From positions 62,001-126,000 of the forward strand of contig WMKK01000007.1 of the NCBI GenBank assembly GCA_012295225.1: 64,000 nt of DNA. Direction: 5' to 3'. The notes under the pieces are model-generated. The model had not been told where the DNA came from. It saw only the letters and a list, made by a program, of their open reading frames with translations, and searched no databases. This document shows, piece after piece, positions 57,114-64,000 of this stretch (positions within the stretch are counted from its first letter, which is position 1; the number at the start of each line of letters is the position of its first letter). The position numbers were made by a program, and so were the translations under genes. Source of the stretch: Ostreococcus mediterraneus. Lineage: Eukaryota > Chlorophyta > Mamiellophyceae > Mamiellales > Bathycoccaceae.

Positions 57114-59258
57114 CTAGTACTCGTCGTGATGGTCATCGTCGTAGTCATCAACGTCACCGTAATCGTCATTGTCGTCAAAATCGTCATCCATGAAGTCATC
57201 TCCAAAGTCGTCGTCGAAGTCATCTCCTGCGTCGTCGATATCTCCACTGGCGTCGTCGAAGTCATCTTCATCTGGAACGCCATCTGAGGCATCATCTGGA
57301 ACACCATCTGAGACGTCATCTGGAACGCCATCTGAGGCATCATCTGGAACACCATCTGAGACGTCATCTGGAACGCCATCTGAGGCAGAGGCATCAACTG
57401 GAACACCATCTGAGACGTCATCTGGAACGCCATCTGAGGCAGAGGCATCAACTGGAACACCATCTGAGACGTCATCTGGAGCACCATCTGAGACGTCATC
57501 TGGAGCACCATCTGAGACGTTATCTGGAGGTTCATCGCTATCCGAATACTCGTCTTCGAGCCCATCCGAGAGCTCGGCCCAACGCGCTTCGAAAAACGCA
57601 GGGTCAACGTTACCAAAGTACCCGTCTGGAATGTCGCCATCTGAGTCGCTGCCGTCGCCATCTACGCGATTGCCATCAGAATCATAGTGCTCATCGAACA
57701 CTTCAATCAGCGGCATATGCACGACTGGTATTTCGTCTTCACCATCGGATTGTTCGTCGTTTCTACGCCGTCGCTGTCTCCGAGCTTCAACTTCGCCGTC
57801 ATCAGAAGAAGAAGCGTAAAAATCGCTTTCATCATCTCCCCAGTCGTCATCATCATCTTCTTCATCAAAAGTGGCGCCCGAGGCATGCGATGCATTTGCA
57901 GCTCTCGTCCCTGGTTGTGCGTCTGTTCGTGCTGGCGCGTCGGCTTCTTCAGCCTCGGCGGTCGCCGCGTGTTGGCGTTCCAGCCATTGCATGATTTGTT
58001 GCGGGGAGAGTTCAGGGTGCAACGCTTGCATCACGTGAATCATCGTCGGTCGCGGTTTTACCAATCGCATATTGTGTTCATCGGTGTGATTTTGCGCGAA
58101 CCGATATTCTCGCTTGCGGTCGCTCTTTTCCACAGAGTCCATGCACTTGCCGCACAAGTCAAATCCCATGAACTCGCTCGCCGCGCACTCGACGCATTGG
58201 AAACGTTTACCCATGATGGGATACTCACCGCACAAATCACATCCGACACCATAGTGTAAGAAATTTGTAAAGTCAATCGTCACCGTTCTTTCATTTGTCG
58301 ACACCGTGGCACCGTCTGTACCCGACGCGTCGTCTTCCCTGGCGTCAGTCTCTTCGACGTCGGGACTAGAGCCCACGGCTAAAGTCTCTTGTAGCGACTT
58401 TTCTAAATCCAATGCCACTATATTTGCCGCAAGCGCATCATCGCATCGTTTTCGAGATTGTTCCAACGCCTCGGCGCACACGAAGCGCTCTAAATCCTCC
58501 TTTAAAGCTAAAATTACCCCCGTCGGCTCGCGCGAAGAACCGCACGCGCACCACTCGTCTCCTTTGGCTCGCATCCGCAAAATTTCCGCGTGCGCCTTGT
58601 CGTACACCGTACCACACTGCTGACAAGACACGGGTAAACTCGCAATTTCACCGCACTTATATTTCGGATGCCGAGCCGGGGCGAATTCCACACCAGCGCA
58701 ACCGCAACAGTGAAACGCCGCGACGCCAAACGCCTCACCCGCGCCCGACCCCATCCCCGTCGCGTCTCGCCTCGCCCCTTCTGTCCCGTATTCCACGAAC
58801 GCGCGACCGATGGCGATATCATCCTTCGTTTCTCCATCTCCGTCATCGTCGCCTAGAAATCTCTTCAAATCGAACGCGCCCTGCGTCACGCGCGAGAGGC
58901 TCGCAGTCAACGCCGACGCCGACGCCTCTGGCTCAGCTCCATCGTCTGTCTCCTCGCGCACGTTCGCCCGCACAATCTCAAACCCGGGTGACTTGGTATG
59001 ACGCTCGTTTTCTTCCTCGCACAACTCTCGCAGGCGCTCGCCGAACGCCTGGGCGTCGCAATACGCGATGTGATTCGCCAGCGCGTGGCTGAGCGCAGGA
59101 AGGGCAGAGTAACCGCTTCTACATATCATGCACGTGCTCCCACCCAGGGCGCCCATGGCGCAGTGGCAGCACCACAAACAACAGATGTGCCCGCATGGCA
59201 GCGCTGCGGGCTTGACGCAGAGCTCGCGGCAGACGGGACAGGTGAAGTCACCGGGCAT
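57114..59258 (-). CDS. RING and ZZ zinc-finger E3 ligase, PRT1-like, with acidic repeat tail
   Basis: 714 aa. N-terminal RING (FTCPVCRELCVKPAALPCGH, ICCLWCCHC, STCMICRSGY). A Cys-rich middle (FHCCGCAGVEFAPARHPKYK, SLPVSCQQCG, WCACGSSREP) may be a second zinc structure. A ZZ finger (GVGCDLCGEYPIMGKRFQCV, GFDLCGKCMDSVE, HTDEHNMRLVKPRPTMIHVM) follows. RING plus ZZ is the build of plant PRT1, an N-degron E3 for aromatic N-termini, which has two RINGs. The C-terminal 250 residues are acidic, with 8- and 10-residue repeats (DGVPDDVS, DGVPVDASAS) encoded by the minisatellite at 57268-57530. Confidence 0.87.
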   Translation of the reverse strand: MPGDFTCPVCRELCVKPAALPCGHICCLWCCHCAMGALGGSTCMICRSGYSALPALSHALANHIAYCDAQAFGERLRELCEEENERHTKSPGFEIVRANVREETDDGAEPEASASALTASLSRVTQGAFDLKRFLGDDDGDGETKDDIAIGRAFVEYGTEGARRDATGMGSGAGEAFGVAAFHCCGCAGVEFAPARHPKYKCGEIASLPVSCQQCGTVYDKAHAEILRMRAKGDEWCACGSSREPTGVILALKEDLERFVCAEALEQSRKRCDDALAANIVALDLEKSLQETLAVGSSPDVEETDAREDDASGTDGATVSTNERTVTIDFTNFLHYGVGCDLCGEYPIMGKRFQCVECAASEFMGFDLCGKCMDSVEKSDRKREYRFAQNHTDEHNMRLVKPRPTMIHVMQALHPELSPQQIMQWLERQHAATAEAEEADAPARTDAQPGTRAANASHASGATFDEEDDDDDWGDDESDFYASSSDDGEVEARRQRRRRNDEQSDGEDEIPVVHMPLIEVFDEHYDSDGNRVDGDGSDSDGDIPDGYFGNVDPAFFEARWAELSDGLEDEYSDSDEPPDNVSDGAPDDVSDGAPDDVSDGVPVDASASDGVPDDVSDGVPVDASASDGVPDDVSDGVPDDASDGVPDDVSDGVPDDASDGVPDEDDFDDASGDIDDAGDDFDDDFGDDFMDDDFDDNDDYGDVDDYDDDHHDEY
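57268..57530 (-). repeat. Coding minisatellite, 24- and 30-bp units
   Basis: About ten units of 24 bp (CATCTGAGACGTCATCTGGA-type on the plus strand) with 30-bp variants containing AGAGGCATCAACT. A 54-bp higher-order unit (24 + 30) occurs twice, near 57370-57470. All unit lengths are multiples of three, so the acidic tail of the E3 protein stays in frame. Confidence 0.92.
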
Positions 59259-59393
59259 ATCGCGCGAGGCGCGCAGTGCGGCGTCGGCGTCTCGTGAGGC
59301 GCCGTTCGCGTGGGATTTGGCGTGTGCGTGAGACGACGTACATGAATATAAGAATTAGAATTGCAATGCAAAAGAATGATGATAGTGATGTGA

Positions 59394-60494
59394 TCAGCGC
59401 GCTAACGCAGAGGCGGCGGCGATGGCGGCGGCTCGAGGGAGCCTCGCGCGAGGCGTCTGCGTCGAAGCCTTGACGGGCGCCTTTCTCCGCCCCACCGATG
59501 TCGGTTGTTCAGACATCAAGTTCGCCGCAGCGGCTTGGCGTTTCTTTGTTGGGGACGTTTTCGTCGATGCCGCGATCGCCGGTGGCCCGCCGTCGGTTTT
59601 CAACTGTAATTTAGGGACGTATGCGGTGGTCCGACCGCCGACTTCGATGAACTTTATCGCGTCGCCGTTCACTTTGGCGCCTTCAGTCTTTCCCCATCGC
59701 ACGTGAAAGAGCCAGTCGTTGGGAAACAGATCATGATCGCTATTTGCTTCGCATGCGACGCGCACGACGTACTCGACTTGCTCGCGAATCGCCGCAAATT
59801 GCGTAACGCTGAGCTCGTTGGATCGACACTCTGGGTGCACGCGCGCGCGATACAAAATCTCATCCGCCATCCAGTTTCCTATGCCCGCGATGAGCTTCTG
59901 ATCCATGAGCGCAGACTTAATCGCTATCGAGCGCTTGGCGAACAGTTTTACAAAGTCTTCAGCATTGGGCATGTCGTGGTACGGGTCCGGCCCGAGGCCG
60001 CCAATGACATCCTTCAACTCTGGCACGAGTTTAATCTTCCCAAACCGTCTCGGATCGACGTACGCGAGCTCAGCCCCGTTCGCAAACGTCACCACAAGCT
60101 TTGTAAATCTCGGTGGCCAGTCTCCCATGCCACTCGCTTTGGAATTGTAATATTGCAGGCCCTCGACGCCTCTCGCGACAAACGCGCCCGTCATGCCCAA
60201 GTGAAACATCGGGATGTTAGCCGACGACGTCGACGGCGCATCCTCGCCACTCTCCTCCTTCTTTATCCCACCTTTCTTGTCGTCATCGGCTAACGTCCAC
60301 CAGAGCTGCTTCCCGTGCCGATGACTCTCGCGCAGAGTCTTGTGCAACAAGGCGCGCTCGAACGCGCCTTCGGGGACATTGACAAACACTTTGTCGTCGA
60401 GCGGCGTGGGGCGATGGACGCCGGTGATGACGTGTCCGACGGCATGGTCGTGAATTAATCGCCGCGCACGTTCGACTTCGGGAAGCTCGGGCAT
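59394..60494 (-). CDS. FPG: Formamidopyrimidine-DNA glycosylase, plant type
   Basis: 366 aa. MPELPEVERARRLI supplies the catalytic Pro2 and Glu3. Lys in TPLDDKVF and MFHLGMTGAF are also present. The helix-two-turn-helix appears as LMDQKLIAGIGNWMADEILY. The C-terminal zinc finger of bacterial MutM is absent. In its place is WLFHVRWGK ... VGGRTTAYVPKLQ, as in plant FPG proteins, then a basic, Ala/Lys-rich tail (TKTSPTKKRQAAAA) that may carry a nuclear signal. It removes oxidised purines in base excision repair. A 20-residue acidic insert (KKEESGEDAPSTSS) sits before the MFHLGMTG block. Confidence 0.94.
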   Translation of the reverse strand: MPELPEVERARRLIHDHAVGHVITGVHRPTPLDDKVFVNVPEGAFERALLHKTLRESHRHGKQLWWTLADDDKKGGIKKEESGEDAPSTSSANIPMFHLGMTGAFVARGVEGLQYYNSKASGMGDWPPRFTKLVVTFANGAELAYVDPRRFGKIKLVPELKDVIGGLGPDPYHDMPNAEDFVKLFAKRSIAIKSALMDQKLIAGIGNWMADEILYRARVHPECRSNELSVTQFAAIREQVEYVVRVACEANSDHDLFPNDWLFHVRWGKTEGAKVNGDAIKFIEVGGRTTAYVPKLQLKTDGGPPAIAASTKTSPTKKRQAAAANLMSEQPTSVGRRKAPVKASTQTPRARLPRAAAIAAASALAR

Positions 60495-60572
60495 GGCGCG
60501 CGCTCGGCTAAAGAGGCGTGCGTTACAGTGACGTCACAAGACTAGCTTTTGGGGACGACGTGTAGCTTTTTA

Positions 60573-61604
60573 TTAAATGACATTCGTTTCGATCCACTTT
60601 TCGATGGTTTGCGCGGCGACAAGCCAGCGGGTGTCGAGCATGACGTCATGGGCGGTGTTTGGCAGCACGACGGGGCGACCGGCTTCGGAGTCGTACCACG
60701 CGGCGGTTTCTTCGAGACCTTGTCGGTCGACGACGAAGTCGCTATCTCCGCCGACGACGAGCACGGGGACTTTGGCGTTCACCCCAGTGGGCTTTGGGAC
60801 TGGTAGTTCAGAACTCAGCGCCTTCAAGTCCAACATTCGTAACCGGGATGAGTGTTTTATCTCGCGCGTGAAGCGCTCGACGTCCTCTTCGGCGATGTCT
60901 GTTGAAAAGAAGCATTCACGGCACAACTTTGGATTCGTCCCAAATGCCTTCGTGATGAACGCATAGGTAATCTTCAAGCTTGCGAATAAATCACGTTTGA
61001 GAAATCGTTTGACCATCTCGGAATTTCCCGTCGGAGGCACGCTCGCGAGCAAAATTGCGGCGCTCATGCGAGCGTCGTTGGCCAACGCTTTCTGCACAAC
61101 CAAACCGCCAAACGAGTGCCCGACGACCACAGGCCTCGGCGACGACCCATCACCGCCACTCGGCGACGACCCATCACAGCCACAAATCTCATGCTTGCAT
61201 AAAATTTCTTCTAAATCTTTCGCGTGCGACGCCAGAGTCCCCGCAACTTTACTCCGAGGCGTGGCTTCGCTCAAGCCGTGCGCGCGCAACGAGACGCTCG
61301 CCGTCGCGTAGCCGCGCTGCGCGAACCACGGCGCAAAATACTCCTCGTAGCACCACGCGGCGTGGTACGACCCGTGCACGAACACAATCGTCGGCTTCTT
61401 ACGACTATCGCCCGAGCTCGACGCGTCGCCGCCGGTGGCGCTCCGCGTGCGCACCTCCAGCGACACCCCATCGCTCGCCTTGAACGCCGACGCCGACGCC
61501 ACGCACGCGCGACGATGGACCCTCCGCCGCGCCGAATGCGCCGCACGCATGCTCCCGCGCGCACACGGCGCGCGCATCGCATCGCACGCGCTCGCGAAAG
61601 ACAT
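60573..61604 (-). CDS. Alpha/beta hydrolase, probably plastid-targeted
   Basis: 343 aa from ATG 61604. The frame continues upstream but would run over the RPN2 first exon. The leader (residues 1-45, rich in Ala, Arg, Ser and Cys) looks like a transit peptide. The fold is clear: TIVFVHGSYHAAWCYEEYFA (oxyanion region), the nucleophile elbow VVVGHSFGGLVVQ with Ser, VPVLVVGGDSDFVVD (acid region) and VLPNTAHDVMLDTRW (His). A low-complexity insert (GCDGSSPSGGDGSSP) stands just before the nucleophile strand. Substrate unknown. Start codons of this gene and RPN2 are 72 bp apart. Confidence 0.9.
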   Translation of the reverse strand: MSFASACDAMRAPCARGSMRAAHSARRRVHRRACVASASAFKASDGVSLEVRTRSATGGDASSSGDSRKKPTIVFVHGSYHAAWCYEEYFAPWFAQRGYATASVSLRAHGLSEATPRSKVAGTLASHAKDLEEILCKHEICGCDGSSPSGGDGSSPRPVVVGHSFGGLVVQKALANDARMSAAILLASVPPTGNSEMVKRFLKRDLFASLKITYAFITKAFGTNPKLCRECFFSTDIAEEDVERFTREIKHSSRLRMLDLKALSSELPVPKPTGVNAKVPVLVVGGDSDFVVDRQGLEETAAWYDSEAGRPVVLPNTAHDVMLDTRWLVAAQTIEKWIETNVI

Positions 61605-61676
61605 GGCGCGCGCGTCAACCAGTGCCGAAGAGGACGCAAACGCACACGCAACTGCCGCACAATCGGGCACGCAGAC
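61605..61676. promoter_or_regulatory. Very short shared divergent promoter, alpha/beta hydrolase and RPN2
   Basis: Only 72 bp lie between the two ATG codons, so at least one promoter or 5' UTR must overlap the other gene. Confidence 0.45.
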
Positions 61677-64000
61677 ATGTCCGCCGCCGCCGTCGCCGCC
61701 GCGCGCCGCGCGCCGCACGCGCGCGATCCGTCCCTCGCCGCGCCGTCCGCCGCCCGCGCGCTGTTGTCGCTCTTGGACGAGCCGCGCGGGGCGCTCAAGG
61801 TGCACGCGCTCGAACGACTCCACGCCGTCGTGGACAACGAGTGGGCCGAGGTCGCTAGCGCGATCGCGACGATCGAAGCGCTGTACGAAGACGAAGAATT
61901 TAGTTCGCGCTGTGAAGCCGCGCTGTTGGCGAGCAAGGTGAGAGCGATGACGACGCGTGGCGCGCGCGTAATCCGTGTGTTGGATCAGATCCCCTCTTTC
62001 GGTTGACTTTGTGACGCGTAGTGTTTTATGTGCGTCGTTCGCGATGTCAGGGGTGTGTGAGGCGTGCGAGACGGTTGACACTGACGAGTTACATGTATGT
62101 GCGTGCGTGCGAACAGGTGTTTTACCATCTCGGGGAATTGAACGACGCGTTGCACTACGCGCTTCGCGCCGGGGATCTCTTCGACGTGAATGAAGAGAAT
62201 GACTTTGTGCAAACTTTAATCGCAAAGTCTATCGATACATACGTGGAACAGAGACAGGCGTTAGATATGGCGTGCGCGTTGGGTGATGCGACGAAGGATG
62301 GGATCGAGCGGGCGTTGGTTGAAATCGTAGAACGGATGTTTGAGCGGTGCTTGGGCGAAGGTCAATACTTCCAAGCGATCGGTATCGCGTTGGAGAGTAA
62401 GAGATTGGATAAATTGGAAGAAGCTATCGCGAGATCAGACTCTATGGCGGAATCGTTGTCGTACTCTATGAAGGTTTGCTCGAGTTTGGTGTCGGTGAGA
62501 GAATTTCGACAACACGTCTTGCGGTTGTTGGCGAAGATGTACTCGACGTTGAGCGAGCCCAACTTTTTGAACATGTGCCAGTGCTTGATGCTCCTCCAAG
62601 ACGCAAACGGTATCGCCGATGTGTTGAGCAAGTTGATTGCCGGCGAGGAGAGTGAGCAGTTGTTGGCGTACCAGATTGCGTTCTCGTTGTTTGAGAACGA
62701 CATTCAGCCGTTCTTGAACATGGTGAACGACATCTTAGCAAGTTCGGGTGGGTCGAGCGAACCTTTAGACAAATTACGTAGTATTTTGAGCGGCGAACTG
62801 CCCTTTTCGCTGTACTTGGAGTTTTTATACTCGCACAATCACGCTGACTTGTTGTTGCTGAAGCAAGTCAAGACAGCGGTTGAGTCGAGAAACTCCGTGT
62901 GCCACTCTGCAACGGTTTTGGCCAACGCATTGACTCACGCCGGAACGACGTGCGATCAGTTTCTGCGAGATAATTTGGATTGGTTAAGTCGAGCGACAAA
63001 CTGGGCGAGATTTAGCGCCACGGCGGGCGTTGGCGTGATTCACCGTGGTCGTACCAAGGATTCCCGTCAGTTACTTTCTCAACTTCTCCCGGCGCCATCA
63101 CCTTACACTCTCGGTGGCGCGTTGTATGCCATGGGCTTGATTCACACCGCGCAGCCCGGAGAAGCTCTCCCGTTCTTGCTCGAACGCGCGCGTGGTAACA
63201 ACAACGAGGTGATTCAGCACGGCGCTTGCCTCGGCATGGGTCTCGCCGCCATTGGCACCGGCAACGCCCAAGCCGACGGTGAATTATTCCGCATTCTGCG
63301 TACCGATAGTGCCGTCGCTGGTGAAGCAGCTGGTATTGGTTTAGGTCTTCTTTATGCTGGTATGGGCACGGCAAGAGTGCAAGAAATGCACCAGTACTGT
63401 GGCAAGACGAGCCACGGGAAGATCGTGCGCGGTTGCTCACTCGGTATGGCGCTCACTGTGTATGGACGTGAAGAAGCCGGTGATCCTTTGATCGAGTCTA
63501 TGATTCACGACGGTGACAAAATCATGCGTTATGGCGGTTGTCTCGCCACGGCATCTGCGTACGCTGGTACGGGGAACAATAACGCCCTGCGCAAGCTCTT
63601 GCACATGGCTGTCTCTGACGTATCAGACGACGTGCGCCGAGCTGCGGTCATGTCTTTAGGTTTCGTTTTGTGCTCTACTCCTGAACAGTGCCCGCGCGTT
63701 GTTGCACTCCTCGCGGAGTCATACAACCCGCACGTCCGGTACGGTTCTGCCATGGCTGTCGGTATCGCTTGTGCGGGTACCGGTCTCGCCGACGCCATCG
63801 CTCTCCTTGAGCCGATGATGAACGACCCTGTTGACTTTGTGCAACAAGGAGCCTTGATTGCCATGGCCATGGTGCGTGTGCAGCAAAACGAAAAACAACT
63901 CGCTGCTTTCCGCAAGAAAGTCATGGGTCACATCCAAGAGCCGCATGAAGCAACGATGACAAAGATGGGCGCCATCATGGCGCAAGGCATCCTCGACGCT
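61677..64000 (+). CDS. RPN2: 26S proteasome regulatory subunit RPN2/PSMD1, 5' part
   Basis: Runs off the right edge. Exon 1 (61677..61937, 87 codons) and exon 2 (from 62117) join in phase 0 across a 179-bp intron (GTGAGA, ACTGAC at 62080, CAG), giving ...LLASK-VFYHLGELNDALHYALR as in animal and yeast Rpn2. About 715 residues are visible. The helical N-terminal rod (YVEQRQALDMACALGDATKD, FNMV-type repeats) leads into the proteasome/cyclosome (PC) repeat toroid: LGGALYAMGLIHTA, IQHGACLGMGLAAIGTGN, VAGEAAGIGLGLLYAGMG, IVRGCSLGMALTVYGREE, MRYGGCLATASAYAGTGN, VRRAAVMSLGFVL. Rpn2 is the largest base subunit of the 19S particle and a scaffold for the deubiquitinase and ubiquitin receptors. Confidence 0.96.

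Noticed and set aside
52715-57530. Tandem repeats at 52715 and 57268 considered as CRISPR or transposon ends
   Set aside because: Units are directly adjacent without spacers, are in coding phase, and have no associated transposase or cas genes.
1-64000. Transfer RNA genes, transposons, LINEs, SINEs or virus-derived elements
   Set aside because: I looked in the gene-free stretches for T-loop consensus, terminal repeats and replication or integration domains and saw none that hold up. A dedicated tRNA and repeat search would settle it.

Overview
The window is nuclear DNA of a very compact, GC-rich green alga. A picoprasinophyte of the Mamiellales (Ostreococcus-like) fits best. Reasons: the genes are eukaryotic (TBP, CDK8/CDKE, AP-4 epsilon, proteasome Rpn2, mitochondrial complex I subunits). 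Several products are thylakoid proteins with plastid-targeting sequences (PsbM, PetN, PsbY). Genes lie tens to a few hundred bases apart on both strands and introns are few and short. The species is inferred from style and gene content only.

Layout. 1-5.4 kb: 5' part of a WW/DEAD-box helicase gene, an unknown protein and a PPR-SMR protein. 5.5-14.3 kb: a possible exported protein, a small thylakoid-lumen protein, a kinase-PP2C fusion, a type II DnaJ, nuclear psbM and a LysM membrane protein. 14.4-25.7 kb: NDUFS1, a DUF815 AAA+ protein with a newly inferred first exon, a MalY/PatB C-S lyase, a START-like protein, a fibrillin, a beta-helix secreted protein and a 5'-nucleotidase-like phosphoesterase with EF hands. 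25.7-26.8 kb: an AT-richer island with a 5S rRNA gene, a truncated second 5S copy and an 18-bp minisatellite. 26.8-38.7 kb: a coiled-coil protein, NDUFS5, CDK8 and TBP head to head, a PsbY polyprotein broken by an assembly gap, AP-4 epsilon, a methyltransferase and nuclear petN. 39-50 kb: a MadBub checkpoint kinase, a RING/Di19-like protein, an ankyrin protein, DDX47/Rrp3, an mTERF-like protein, SURF1 and a four-helix membrane protein. 50-64 kb: a DWNN/CCHC protein, two unknown proteins, a nitrilase-family amidase, a PRT1-like E3, plant-type FPG, an alpha/beta hydrolase and the 5' half of RPN2.

Shared logic. I reconstructed 14 introns in 13 genes. Every one lies within the first 115 codons, all are GT-AG, 12 of 14 donors read GTRCGY, and every one has ACTGAC (once ACTGAT) about 20-45 nt before the acceptor. 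That signature exposed the first exon of the DUF815 gene. In six organelle-targeted proteins the intron separates the targeting presequence from the rest. The plastid genes carry the longest introns (270-650 bp, against 114-222 bp elsewhere). No transposon, virus-like element, CRISPR array or tRNA gene was recognised.
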